A stretch of 64,000 bases of DNA, taken from NCBI RefSeq assembly GCF_000142905.1, contig NW_013657660.1:270881-334880 (forward strand), given 5' to 3'. Positions 29,873 through 41,903 of this stretch are shown piece by piece (within the stretch, counting starts at the first letter, position 1; each line of letters starts with the position of its first letter). The stretch comes from Thecamonas trahens ATCC 50062 (lineage: Eukaryota > Apusozoa > Apusomonadida > Apusomonadidae). The translations under genes were made by a program, and so were the position numbers. Below the pieces are notes generated by a model. That model ran no database searches, was not told the DNA's origin, and saw only the letters and a list, made by a program, of their open reading frames with translations.

Positions 29873-30012
29873 GCATGTCCTTGTAAACTCGAACTCTCCC
29901 CTGGCACCACCACCATGTGGGCAAGCTCGCTTGGCAGGTTGACTATGGTAGACGATTCTCGCGAGCATGTCATTGCGCTATGTGGTTGGTTGGGTAGCCT
30001 CTGGCTCTGCGA

Positions 30013-31969
30013 TTAGATTGTGGGTGCACGGGGTGCGATGCCGCGTGGGCGAACGGGGCGGGCAGAAGTGCCTGTGGAGGGCTTGGAGGGCATGGGCGGC
30101 GGGCCGGCGGCTGGCGGCGGCGGGGCGACAACGAGGCGANNNNNNNNNNNNNNNNNNNNNNNNNNNNNNNNNNNNNNNNNNNNNNNNNNNNNNNNNNNNN
30201 NNNNNNNNNNNNNNNNNNNNNNNNNNNNNNNNNNNNNNNNNNNNNNNNNNNNNNNNNNNNNNNNNNNNNNNNNNNNNNNNNNNNNNNNNNNNNNNNNNNN
30301 NNNNNNNNNNNNNNNNNNNNNNNNNNNNNNNNNNNNNNNNNNNNNNNNNNNNNNNNNNNNNNNNNNNNNNNNNNNNNNNNNNNNNNNNNNNNNNNNNNNN
30401 NNNNNNNNNNNNNNNNNNNNNNNNNNNNNNNNNNNNNNNNNNNNNNNNNNNNNNNNNNNNNNNNNNNNNNNNNNNNNNNNNNNNNNNNNNNNNNNNNNNN
30501 NNNNNNNNNNNNNNNNNNNNNNNNNNNNNNNNNNNNNNNNNNNNNNNNNNNNNNNNNNNNNNNNNNNNNNNNNNNNNNNNNNNNNNNNNNNNNNNNNNNN
30601 NNNNNNNNNNNNNNNNNNNNNNNNNNNNNNNNNNNNNNNNNNNNNNNNNNNNNNNNNNNNNNNNNNNNNNNNNNNNNNNNNNNNNNNNNNNNNNNNNNNN
30701 NNNNNNNNNNNNNNNNNNNNNNNNNNNNNNNNNNNNNNNNNNNNNNNNNNNNNNNNNNNNNNNNNNNNNNNNNNNNNNNNNNNNNNNNNNNNNNNNNNNN
30801 NNNNNNNNNNNNNNNNNNNNNNNNNNNNNNNNNNNNNNNNNNNNNNNNNNNNNNNNNNNNNNNNNNNNNNNNNNNNNNNNNNNNNNNNNNNNNNNNNNNN
30901 NNNNNNNNNNNNNNNNNNNNNNCTGGGCCGGGGCAGGAGCGCGGGTGGCGAGTGGCGGCGGCGGAGCGGCGACGCGGGGTGGAAGTGGTGGGGCGGGAGA
31001 GGCAGCCGGCGGCGGGAGAGGAGGCGACTCGTTGACCGACATGCGTGCGGTGTTGGAGACGAGGGCGTCGAGATCAAAGTCATCGTCGTCATCAGATTCG
31101 TCGTCGAGGTAGTCGACGCCAGCAGTGGCGTGATCCGACGAGTAGCTCGGGGACGGGGCGGACGCCGACGCCGCCGAATACTTTGTAGACGAGGGGCAGA
31201 ACTTGAGGGTTATGAGCTCGGTCACAAACTGGGCTACAAAACCGGTGTTGCGGACCTCTGTGCCGAGATCAGTGGTGCGGAGAATGTTGGGCCCGATAAC
31301 AAGAGCAATGTTGGACGGAGTCATGAGATTGTCGTCCGAGTGCTGCGAGACTTTGCGGAAGAAGGAGAGAAGATACTTGAGGGTGGTGCGGGCGAGCGGG
31401 TCGAGCGACTGCATGAGCTCGCGGACGGCGTCGCGCTTGGCGTCCGGGTCGTTGACAGTCCGCTGCATGTCGATACAGACCGGGTAGAGCTCGTACGGGA
31501 TGAGCGGGGTAGGCAGCTCGCGGAGGTAGTCCTTGAGCGTCTTGGCCATGGTATGCTCGTCGCGGATCGAGTCGAGGTTGACCATGCCGTTGGTCTCATA
31601 CGCCTTGCGGATGACCTTGGCCTCTGCAAAGTCACCAGCCTTGCGGAAGAGGCCCGGGAGCTTGATGCACGACTCGCGCGAGAGGAACTGTACCGTCTGC
31701 TTGATAATCGGCGGCACGTTGTCCTTGTAGCCCTTGGACCGCGCCCACGCCATGTGGTCCTTCATCTCCACCCCAAAGGTGCAACCCCTAGTTGCCGCCA
31801 CCGCCCCTGCAGCCTTGCCACCTCCGGACGATGACCGGCCCTACACACTCCACATGAGGGGGGAGGGGAGGAAGGGGAGGGTGAGGGTGTGTGGAGAGGG
31901 AGGAAGGAGGGGAAGGGGGAGGAGGGGGGGGGCCGTGCGTACCTTCTTCGACTTGCGCCCAAACACCAT
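30013..31969 (-). CDS. RhoGAP-domain protein, interrupted by an assembly gap
   Basis: Exon 1 (31943-31969) encodes MVFGRKSKK; a 102-base GTACGC...TAG intron (31841-31942) joins in phase to exon 2 from 31840. The RhoGAP domain fills about residues 35-215, with the arginine finger in PGLFRKAGD, LKDYLRELPTPLIP, and NIALVIGPNIL. It should speed GTP hydrolysis on Rho/Rac GTPases such as the Rac gene nearby. A Pro-rich tail enters the 783-base gap. Beyond the gap, the frame ending at 30013 (APPPPAAGPPPMPSKP) looks like the same tail, so the gap length may be wrong by one or two bases. Confidence 0.85.
30140..30922. other. Assembly gap (783 N)
   Basis: Gap inside the Pro-rich, GC-rich C-terminal coding part of the RhoGAP gene. 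Confidence 1.
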
Positions 31970-32421
31970 TTCGGGCGTGGCCGGCGACGCGTGTTACCGC
32001 CAACGAATCGAACGTTGGAACAAGAGGGGGTGGAGGGGGCGGGGGGGGGGGGGGTGATGAGAATTGAGGGGTGATGTAGATGGGAAAAAGATGGGGAATG
32101 GGGATGGGGGAAGGAGAGTGGGTCTTGGTGTGTATGTGTCTACGTCTGTACGTGGTGGGAGTGAGGGGAGGTTATGAATGAGGGTGGATGGGGAGCTGTG
32201 ACTCGGTGGCCACGTGGTCTTGTCGTGGCCCAGCAGGGGCGGCGGGGCGGGTGGTGTGGGCAGGGCAGGGCGGGGCGGAGCCGGCGGCATTGGCCGGACG
32301 ATCGCAATGTGAGTGGCGAGAGTGACCGGGGACAGGATGGAGGGGAGAAGGTGGAGGAGGCAGATGCAGTGGGCGGCACACCCAACTCGAGTGCGGCAGA
32401 CTAGAGCAAGCGAGTAGGAGG
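31970..32421. promoter_or_regulatory. Divergent spacer RhoGAP / unknown gene
   Basis: 452 bases. A G13 run at about 32042-32054 puts the C-rich tract on the RhoGAP coding strand. G-rich on the plus strand throughout (potential G-quadruplexes). Minus-strand frames here are Pro/Ser shadows. No coding support. Confidence 0.4.
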
Positions 32422-33069
32422 ATGGCCATTGCACCGCGGGCGTCGCTGGTGCAGCTGGCGCGGCTGACGCTGCGGTTTTGTGGAGCGTCGGGCTCGTCAT
32501 CACAAGCTCGGTACGCGGCGTGGAGGAGGGGCGGGTCGGGGCGCGGTAGCGGGGCGGGGCGGGCCAGGGAGGGACACGGCAGGGAGCGAGGACTTATAGA
32601 GCACTTGGCGGACAGGGTGTATGTGGAGAAGAACAAGCTGGAGGAGTTGGCGGCCAAGTACGACGCGGCGTTTGTGGCGGCGGCGGCCGAGGCGCCGGGC
32701 AAGCACCCGCACGCCGAGGCCGAGTACGCCAACGGGACGACGCAAGTCGTGCCGCTGCGCAAGCTGAGCGTGGAGCAGATTGATGCGCAGCTCGATGCGC
32801 TCGCGCAGCGCCGTGGGCGCAAGATGAGCAGCGTGACCAAGATCAACCGGGTGGTGGGCAACGTGAGCCAAGGCGTGCCCGATGCCAAGGCGCTGCCTGT
32901 GGGCGTGGCGCAGCGGACCCAGGGCTCGGTCCAGGGTGTGTGGGGTGGCCTGGGAAAGGTGCGTCCACTGCGGGCGTCGAAGGAGGGCCGCACTCCGCGG
33001 AAGAGCCCGACTCTCTCGCGCAAGCACATCGTCGCCGCTCGCGACATGGCCGCCGAGTCCAAGCCGTAA
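32422..33069 (+). CDS. Unknown basic protein with mitochondrial-like leader
   Basis: 215 residues, no recognised family. The N-terminal 60 residues are Arg/Gly/Ser-rich with no acids before residue 50 (ARLTLRFCGASG), which suits an organellar presequence. A helical stretch follows (VYVEKNKLEELAAKYDAAF) and then a Lys/Arg-rich Ser/Pro tail. GC3 is high in this frame and the antisense frames are low-complexity, supporting real coding. It ends 40 bases before the convergent membrane protein's stop. Confidence 0.5.
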   Translation: MAIAPRASLVQLARLTLRFCGASGSSSQARYAAWRRGGSGRGSGAGRAREGHGRERGLIEHLADRVYVEKNKLEELAAKYDAAFVAAAAEAPGKHPHAEAEYANGTTQVVPLRKLSVEQIDAQLDALAQRRGRKMSSVTKINRVVGNVSQGVPDAKALPVGVAQRTQGSVQGVWGGLGKVRPLRASKEGRTPRKSPTLSRKHIVAARDMAAESKP

Positions 33070-33109
33070 AAGCACTTTGCAAGCTGCAGGCCATAGCGGG
33101 CGACTTCAA

Positions 33110-35259
33110 TCATTCAAACTCGACAGTGAGCACCGCAAGGACGTAGTCCTGGAGGATGTGGGTGGAGATGGTGATGGCTGCGATGAGAAACTCAGGCGAG
33201 GTGAGGACCATCGAGCCAAGCTTGTGGCTCGTCGCCCTGAGGGCGGCTGAGTGCCAGGCGCGGACAATGTAGACCGAGAGCCGCGAGCAGGCGAGAGTGA
33301 TGGCAACGTAGGCGGCAAAGCGTGGGAGCGACGAGGTGTGACTGACGCCGTCGGCCTCGGTGTACGGGAACACGCCCCGGTTGTGCGAGTTGTGGAGGAC
33401 TACCGCGAGGATGCAGAAGCCGACGATGGTCATGGTGTCGACGATGACCTCGAAGAAATAGTCGATGGCCGACTGCTGGACAAAAACCCTGTAGCTGACC
33501 GGCTCGGGCACGAGGGTGGCAAACATGCCGAGCCGCCTCCGTAACGCCACACAGGTCCGGGTGTAGACGACAAAGAAGACGGCTGTCGTGCCGAACACGT
33601 AGATCAGCATGTCGAGTCCAAAGGCTGCGATGTTGATCACCACAATGACCGTGTACGAGTCGATCTCCAGGAACAGATTGCGCTGAAAGACGAGCCGGAA
33701 GAGATCCATGGTGAAGAGACAGAGCGGGCGGATGTCGACCTCGTGGTAGGCGTCAAACTGCGAGGTGACTCGCTTCATCACAATCTTGAGGACAAGGAGC
33801 GGGAGCGTAAAGACGACAACTGCCAGAGTCTGCTCGACTTGACCCAGCTTGCGGAGCGATGACATCTGGAGAAACTTGGCGGCATAGAGCTGGCAAAAGA
33901 CGAACGATACAAGGATAACGGCGAGGACGGCAATGAGCCACATACCGGTGTGAAAGATCGAGTGGCGGACCCGCGATAGCCGTTGGCGTGACGCCGGATG
34001 CGCGTGCGGCCCGTTGCTCCCCTCACAGTCGGAGCTGGTGTGCGTCTGCGTCACGTCCTTGTGCTCTTCATCGAGCGACGAGATTGTCGAGAAGCCCATC
34101 GACGCGCACGACCGAGTCTCAACATCTGACGTCTCGCTGCTATTGAACTCAAGCCCACGCGCAGGATTGCTGCCTCTGGATGCAAGCGAGGTCATGGTCA
34201 TTCCCGTGGTGTGCAACTGAGGCTGCGGCGGCGAGGGCGGCGGTCGCGCCGGCCGGCTCGAGGTAAAGATCGGCTCGTTGAAGATGCCCGGTGAGGGCGC
34301 AATCGGCGAGCAGAAGGAGTCATCGTCAAAGTCCGGCATGGCCATGACGGAGTCGCTGGGGTGGGGCGATCGACGAGTCCGGCTGTGGGCGACCTGTACT
34401 TGTAACTGCGGTGAGCTTGGCTCGTTCGAGCGGGGCGCGTCTGGCCGCTCAAGCTCGGTCGATCGCTGCTGCGAGAGCCGCCGCGTCCAGGCGCGAAACG
34501 GCATCGAGAGCAGCGATACAGCAGATACCAGCTCGTCTCCATTATCAGAGGTTGACGAGCTGAGCGAGTCGGAACGGAGGTTGTCGAGCGAGGCGCTGCC
34601 GTCGAAGACAGGAAGGACCGAGTTCGACGCCTCGAGGTGCGCAAACGACGGCGAGAGCTGCTTCCGAAAGTAAAAGGCCTGCGATGGAACCACTTGGAGC
34701 GCGAACGAACCTCGGCCCGCCAGAAGGAGACTAGATCAGGCTCGTTGGTCAGCTTCCAAGCTTCGTACATGAGAAAGCCTAGCGCGGGAGAAAAGGTAGC
34801 GAGCACGACGAGCGGAAACACCATCCGCCGAGACCACCAATCAAAGTACAGCACAATGCTGCGAAAGATCACGTCGAGCACAACAGTAATGCAAGTCCAC
34901 AAGACAAGCTTACGTGAGCTCGGCAGCGGGAGGACAAGGCCGTAAAAGGCGAAGCCAACGCCCGTCGCAATGATGTTGTAAGGCATCATGACGACGGTGA
35001 GATACAACCAAACGTTGGTTTTGCGCGATTGTGTCGGCTTGTGGTCAAACCTGGTCTCGGTCGTCATTGGCATCATCAGCCAGACGACAACCACCGCAAG
35101 CGGCATCCATTGGACCGCCATATATCGCCATTGGTCGCGCCACGAGCCCGGCCATACCTGCTTCCATGACCATGGCGAGATGCGAGTGTCTGCAGTTTCC
35201 CGCGTCGGTTGCGTGACCCCGGTGCAAGTGCGGGGCTGGTTGATTGCCGGCGAGTTCAT
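33110..35259 (-). CDS. Polytopic membrane protein, about ten segments, unknown family
   Basis: Two frames must be joined near 34680-34710: 34711-35259 carries four membrane segments (for example YNIIATGVGFAFYGLVLPL), and 33110-34678 carries a roughly 170-residue Ser-rich loop and six more (for example MWLIAVLAVILVSFVFCQLY). Joining works either by a 32-base GT-AG intron (34679-34710) or by one missing base near GGAACC at 34686. Total about 705 residues. The second half has His/Asp and aromatic residues within segments, but no motif I recognise; a channel or receptor is possible. Confidence 0.65.
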
Positions 35260-35490
35260 AGCAAACAGCGAGAGGTACTTGACAAACGCCAATCTGACGA
35301 ACCAATTTGATGAGATTGTGCCGAGTCGCCTTTTTTCTCCGCTCGCCGCTCGCCGCTCGCCTCTCACCACTCACCACTTTCGCCCGTTCGCCCGTTTGGG
35401 CGAACTGGATTTGTTTCCGGCCAGAGCCAGAGGTGGGCCCGATCTCGCTCGCTGGCGTGGGTGTGGGCGCATACTCAACTTGACCTCAAC
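35260..35490. promoter_or_regulatory. Divergent spacer, polytopic protein / Rac
   Basis: About 230 bases with direct repeats (CTCGCCGCTCGCC, CGCCCGTTCGCCCG near 35340-35400). No coding support; expected to hold both promoters. Confidence 0.4.
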
Positions 35491-36719
<1,229 letters not shown>

Positions 36720-37123
36720 TCTTCCGCACTTCCTGCATAAACTCCCTCCCCCCATTTCGCACCTCTGCCCACACCGCCTGTGCTGCACTCGTCCACACAA
36801 CTAGTTGCAAAAGGTCGGTTGCCCAGGCCGAGTGCTTGCCACGCGGGCACGTGACGCACTTTTTGGCCCGCCATGTCGAGTACGTTGCAGCCCCTCCCAG
36901 CCCCTCCTCGCCCATGCTGAGCACCCAAACATGGTCGGAGTGGATGTGTAGCACTATTGTACATGCCTCTCCCTCTTCTCCTCACCCCTGTCTCCTTCCT
37001 AGCAGCTGCTGTCACCGCTACCGGCGACGGCGCGCCCTGGCTGGCCATCGACCGCCCCTTCCCTCCCCCTCCTCACCCTCACCCTCACCCTCACCCTCAC
37101 CCACGGTACTTCGCGTAGAACCC
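36720..37123. other. Rac 3' / CCDC93 5' spacer with TCACCC repeat
   Basis: 404 bases, no coding support. A five-unit TCACCC repeat (about 37071-37103) lies just before the CCDC93 start on its coding strand, part of the usual C-rich leader. Confidence 0.5.
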
Positions 37124-38866
37124 ATGTCGGAGCAAGAGGAGCAGCTGGAGGCGTATCAGAAGATCGAGTCGCTGCTGCTTGCGGCGGGATTCTTCCGGGT
37201 CCGCATCGCGGCGCTGTCCAAGTTTGACAAGGTTGTGGGCGGGCTGGCATGGGCGATTGCTAACTGCGGCACGTCGGCCGACGTCAACGACGTGGTGTTT
37301 GTGGAGAACTCGTCGCTGCGGCAAAAGGTGCGGATTGCAGACACCATTCTGCGGGCGCTGCAAAAGATGAAGTGCCCATTCCCACTCGCTTCGCAGCACA
37401 TCCAGGGATCCAACTTTATCGAGCTCTTCAAGCCGATCCAGTGGCTCGTCAAAAAGGTGCTGGAGAACCGGTCCGAGACCGGCGACTACATGCGGCGCTT
37501 TGCCGAGTCGCAGTTTGACAAGTTCAACGCGCTGCCCGAAGACGTGCTCCGTGAGCGCTCGCTCAAGCCCGCCTCCGAGTACGCCAAGCACGTGGTGGAG
37601 CGGTACAAGCCGAAGCGCGGGTATCGGCCGACGATCTCGCTCCGCGAGCGGCCCGAGGATGAGCAGGCGACCTCGGTCCTCCTTGAGTTTGGCCACCGGT
37701 ACCGGCTCTCCAAGGCCTCGTCGGGTTCGGCCGAGGAGCAGGAGCGGCTGGCGCGGATGGCGGCCGAGGAGGCCGAGCGGCTGAACGAGATGATGTCGTC
37801 GCTAGCCCAGGTCTCGGGCAAGGGCATCGCGTCGTCGATCATGGGCTCTATGTTTGGCGACACGTCAGACATGGAGGCTGTCGACGACTCGGCCGAGCGC
37901 CTGGCCGAGCTCAAGCGGAAGCAGGCCGAGAGCCGCGAGGCCGCGTTTGTCAACAAGCGCGCCGCACTCATGCAGCGCATTGCCGCGCTGAAGGCCGAGG
38001 CCGAGGCTGCCGCCGCCGAGCTCGCCGCTGCCGAGGAACGCAACGCCGAGGGTGCCACCCGCCTGCAGGCCAAGGTCGAGTACAACGCCAACGTTGTGGC
38101 CGAGACGCAGAAGCTTCTCGACCTCGAGACGCCCGAGAACGCTCACATTGTGGCCCAACTGCGCAAGCTCTACTCGCTCGTCGACAACCTCGAGCTGCAG
38201 CACACGTTTTTCCGCTCCTCCTGCGCCGCACAAAAGGCCGAGCTCGAGGCAACCATCGCCCGGATCAAGGCCGAGGGCCCCAACTCGGCCGTCGCCCAGC
38301 GGCTGGCCCAGCTACAGTCTGCCGAGGCTGCCGAGCAGCACAAGCTCGACCGCCTCCGCGCAGCGTACGCCAAAAAGATCCGCGACATTGCCCTCGTCGA
38401 GCGCAAGATCGACGAGCTCCCATCTCGGGCCGAGCTCAACCAGTACCAGCGGCGGTTTGTCGAGCTCTACGAGCTCGTCGCTTCCAAGCACATCGAGACC
38501 AAGCGGTTCTACGCTACGTTCAACACCCTCACCTCGGTCCATGAGTACCTTGACAAGGAGGTCGAGTACGTCGAGTCCATCGCAGAATCGTACCGCGCCG
38601 TGTTCAAGGTCAAGAAGCCAAAGTCCAAGGCCAAGGCTCAGTTTGTGGCCCACGTCGAGGAGCTCGCAAACTCGCTCGGCTCAATCCTTGAGCGCGCCAA
38701 GGACCAAGCTGCCAACGAGAAGGCCAACCGCGACGGCCTCAATGCGCTTTATCTCAAGCAGGTCGACATCGAGCGCAAGTACTTCCAGGCCGTCAAGGCG
38801 TTTGAGAAGGAGTGCGGCAAGAACGAGCTGCTCATGACCCAGTTGGTGGCCGAGGCTGAGGCCTGA
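37124..38866 (+). CDS. CCDC93: CCDC93, CCC complex subunit
   Basis: 580 residues. The N-terminal calponin-homology-like NN-CH domain is clear: LLLAAGFFRVRI, LSKFDKVVGGLAWAI, the acidic-polar VFVENSSLRQK, and FIELFKPIQWLVKKV. The rest is a long coiled coil (about 200-570). In animals CCDC93 pairs with CCDC22 and the COMMD proteins, works with WASH on endosomes and recycles membrane proteins. The ATG at 37124 is the first in frame after the repeat leader. It lies in tandem behind Rac, an uncommon same-strand junction in this window. Confidence 0.92.
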   Translation: MSEQEEQLEAYQKIESLLLAAGFFRVRIAALSKFDKVVGGLAWAIANCGTSADVNDVVFVENSSLRQKVRIADTILRALQKMKCPFPLASQHIQGSNFIELFKPIQWLVKKVLENRSETGDYMRRFAESQFDKFNALPEDVLRERSLKPASEYAKHVVERYKPKRGYRPTISLRERPEDEQATSVLLEFGHRYRLSKASSGSAEEQERLARMAAEEAERLNEMMSSLAQVSGKGIASSIMGSMFGDTSDMEAVDDSAERLAELKRKQAESREAAFVNKRAALMQRIAALKAEAEAAAAELAAAEERNAEGATRLQAKVEYNANVVAETQKLLDLETPENAHIVAQLRKLYSLVDNLELQHTFFRSSCAAQKAELEATIARIKAEGPNSAVAQRLAQLQSAEAAEQHKLDRLRAAYAKKIRDIALVERKIDELPSRAELNQYQRRFVELYELVASKHIETKRFYATFNTLTSVHEYLDKEVEYVESIAESYRAVFKVKKPKSKAKAQFVAHVEELANSLGSILERAKDQAANEKANRDGLNALYLKQVDIERKYFQAVKAFEKECGKNELLMTQLVAEAEA

Positions 38867-38918
38867 CCACCGTCGGCAGTTGCCGTAAAACAAGCAGAGG
38901 GCGAGAGCCGAGTCGCAG

Positions 38919-40101
38919 TCACAACCCAGCTAGCCACACAGCCACTGCAGGCGCTAGCACGCTCGGCGCCGCCCCAGCGTCTGTCAGCAGCGGAGCGCTG
39001 GCGAGGTCGTCGAGTCCGGCGCGGGCGGTCGGATCCTGGACGAGGGCGAGGGCGACAAAGTCAGCAAGCGCAGCCGGGTAGTCGTGAGGCAGGACCGCAG
39101 GGTCGAGTGCCGGCGGAGGCGAGTGGATGATGGCCGTGTTGAGGGCAAACATCGAGAGCTGGGCGCGCTCACCGCCACGGCAGCTCTGGACAAGCGGGTG
39201 GTAGCCGAGCGCGAGCTCGACCAGCGTCATGCCGAGCGACCAGACGTCAGCCTTGACAGTGTATGGATCGCCGGCGCCCGAGAGCGTTTCGGGCGCGGCA
39301 TAGAGGGTGTTGCCGGCCACCGTCAGCGCGCGGCTCCGCCGAAGCTCACCCGACTCGCCAAAATCGGCCAGCTTGAGCTTGCCGGCAGAGTTGACCAGAA
39401 TGTTGTCCGGCTTGATGTCGCGGTGCATGAGTGATGCGGCCTTGAGAAAGATCATTGCCCTCGTCACGCATCCAGCCGCTGCCACCAGCACCGCGCCCGG
39501 TAGCGGCGTGTCGCCCACCCGCGCCGCCAGGCTCGCCAGATCGCCGCCGTCCATGTACTCCATGCAGATAAACAGGTGATGATCTGCGAAAAACGCGCCG
39601 CGAAACCGCACTACGTCCGGGCATGCCCGCGCCTTGTACAGGCTCCGCAGCTCTTTGACGTGCCTCCGCCGTGATGCCGCCAGCGATGCCCCGGTCTCCA
39701 CCGCCACTTCCTTCACCGCCAGCTGACTCCCGTCCACGCTATTGCTGCAATTCCACACCACCCCAAACGATCCGCCGCCAAGCCGCTCGCCAAACTCAAG
39801 CTCGTACTGCGCCACCCCGTCCATGCACACCTCATCGGCGTCGAGCAACGTCTGCATCTGCGGCCCGCCGGCCGCCACCGACGCCTGCGACGTCATCACC
39901 ACCCGGTACTGCGCCGAGATAGGAACCACCACCCCGGCTGCGTTGCCCAGCGCCTTGCCCTCCTCATCCAGCAGCGTCCCGGACTTGGAGATCTCATCCC
40001 GCCGCTTGCCGAGCTCAATGGTGAGTCCACCTACCGCCGCCTGTCCTGCAGCAGCCCGACCTGCAGCTTTAGGGCCCTTGACATCGATCTTGAGCCCAGG
40101 T

Positions 40102-40132
<31 letters not shown>

Positions 40133-40315
40133 ACGATGATGGCGGCGGCGGCGATGGACTGAGATCAGCCTGAGTCTGCACCGCCTCGATCCTCACCCGA
40201 CGCACTTGGCCAGCCTTCTTCCCCCTCTGCAGCCAACCTCCGTCCCTTGGCTGCTACCCGCCATCGCACCTGTCGGATCTACGCCTCTGGCAGACGCCTT
40301 GGACGAGTCGGCCAT
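38919..40315 (-). CDS. STE-group protein kinase, MAP2K-like
   Basis: Kinase domain at about residues 150-430: loop LGGGSFGVVW, ATP Lys in LAVKEVAV, HRDIKPDNILV, DFG as ADFGESGELRRSRALT, APE as YAAPETLSG. The activation loop with two potential Ser/Thr and the linker resemble MAP2Ks. No ATG exists in frame before the domain; exon 1 (40283-40315, MADSSKASARG) with a 56-base intron (GTAGAT...CTGCAG) joins in phase, but it lacks ACTCAC, so I hold that exon less firmly. A poly-Ala run comes from a CTG/GCA repeat at about 40100-40128. C-terminus ends hydrophobic (AVWLAGL). Confidence 0.82.
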
Positions 40316-40812
40316 GACCGCCCGAGAAGACGTGGGGGAGGACTTGTGGTGTACCACCGACGTCAACCGTGGTTATGCAAGAGGTCGTGGGTGTGGGTGG
40401 CAGGGAATGGCGTCAATGTGGGAGAATGTGAAAGGGAGGGGAGTGTGGCGTGTGACGGCGATGCGTCGAGGGCGAGGTTGAGGGCGTAGGGCCAGGGCTG
40501 AGGCGGGCGCAGCCAGCGGTGGCCGGCGGCAGGAGCAGCAAAGGGCCGGCGGTCGTACCGAGTCACCGACCGAATGACCGGAGAGCCACCCGCACCACCA
40601 CCATGGCCACCGCTGACACCACCTTCCTCACCACCGCCACCACCCCACCACCACCACCACCACCAACAAGAGAAGGGCTGTAGTGATTGCGCGTGAGTGG
40701 ACCACCGCCAACGTCACTGTCTCTAGACCGTCTCCAATCCCTCCCCCCCCCCCCCCTCCTTCCCGTCTCCCCCCCCCCCCCCCCCTCCCGCACCCGTCAC
40801 CAATCACCACAC
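40316..40812. promoter_or_regulatory. Divergent spacer MAP2K-like / PH-SH3 gene
   Basis: 497 bases. CACCACCAC repeats (40590-40670) and two C13 to C17 runs (40743-40787) directly before the PH-SH3 start. Antisense Gly frames here are repeat shadows. Confidence 0.45.
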
Positions 40813-41897
40813 ATGGCAGATGCACAGGAGAGCACCGCCTTCCGTGGCTGGCTGCTGAAGCGTGGAGGTCTTCGCAAGTCATGGAAGCGGCGGTGGTTTG
40901 TACTGGAGAACAAGAGACTCTCGTACTTCAAGAGTCAGGATGAGGATAAGGCTGCCCTTGGTACCATCGATCTCGCCGTCTACACCTGTGTCGACTTTGT
41001 GCCACTCGAGGTTCATGGCAAGGCCAACGAGTTTAAGATCGAAGGCCCCGATCTGCGCACCTACTTTTTCATGGCACCGAGTGCTCTGGTACGTATGGAG
41101 GGATGTGGGCGCAGTATCGTGGTGTTGGGCGTTTTGCAGGTGGCGCGGGCACAGGACGACTCACAGCAAACCAGCTCCAAAGTGAGTGGTGCGTGGCCAT
41201 CGCCGGCAAAGGTGTCGGTGCCTCCGCGGTGGTGCAGAAAAAGGTGGATGCGGCGGCAAAGGTTCATGTCGTACTCGAGCCGAACGGCTTGCCCAACGGG
41301 TACGACGTGTTCATGTCCAAGGATCCCATGCCAGCCGAGGCCGTCCCGCCCATCGCCAAAGACTCGTTGTTCCGGTATCGGGCCATGGTGCGGCACGAGA
41401 GTAAGGCTAAGACGACCAAGGTCATGTTTGTGCTCACTTCGGAGGGCTTTTCAATTGTCGAGGGCGAGACCGAGACGCTGTACAAGATCAAGGCAATTGT
41501 CAAGTACCTGTTCAAGCCGGAGAAGCGGCTCTTCCGCTTTGTCACCAAGCACAATGACGAGAGCATCCAGACTATTTGCTTCTTCTCCTCCGGCGCACTC
41601 GTCGAGCACCTGGAAACCACTATTGCGGCAATGATCCAGGCCTTGCTCGCCGACACCGGCATTCTCTCCACCGTCCTCTTTGACTTTGAGTCGGAGGATG
41701 AGGACGAGCTCAACGTCAAGCGCGGCGACCGCATCGCCGTCCTCGAGGTATTTGACGATGGCTGGCTCCTCGGCTCGCTTGGCGACGGCACAACCGGCAT
41801 GATCCCAGTCTCGCATGTGTACTCGGATGCCAAGGTCATCCAGAACGCCCGCAGAAAGGCCGAGCGCAAGCTGAAGCGGATGACCGCCGCGTCGTAG
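40813..41897 (+). CDS. Adaptor protein: PH domain, PTB-like middle, C-terminal SH3
   Basis: Exons 40813-41088 and 41175-41897 encode 332 residues. The PH domain (about 8-110) starts FRGWLLKRGGLRKSWKRRWFVLENKRLSYF and closes with the invariant Trp just after the intron (QSEWCVAIAG), which fixes the CCAG acceptor. A middle region (about 150-245, FRYRAMVRHE...) looks PTB/IRS-like. An SH3 domain (about 262-315: FDFESEDEDELNVKRGD, DDGWLLGSLGDGTTGMIP) ends the protein. It probably recruits Pro-rich partners to phosphoinositide membranes. Its stop is six bases from the SLC35F-like stop. Confidence 0.87.
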
Positions 41898-41903
41898 TTC
41901 TGG

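Noticed and set aside
29978-31801. Continuous 607-codon frame through the N gap
   Set aside because: N codons carry no information, it starts at GTG, and the post-gap part in that frame is less protein-like than the frame ending at 30013.
36720-36954. Short frames in the Rac 3' spacer
   Set aside because: Low-complexity, no conservation pattern, inside expected UTR.
37071-37103. TCACCC repeat as an interstitial telomere
   Set aside because: Unit differs from TTAGGG/CCCTAA, only five units, and similar C-rich leaders precede many starts.
41100-41165. Exon beginning GTGGCGCGGGCACAG in the PH-SH3 gene
   Set aside because: Its frame misses the invariant PH Trp and reaches no SH3; the CCAG acceptor at 41174 gives both.
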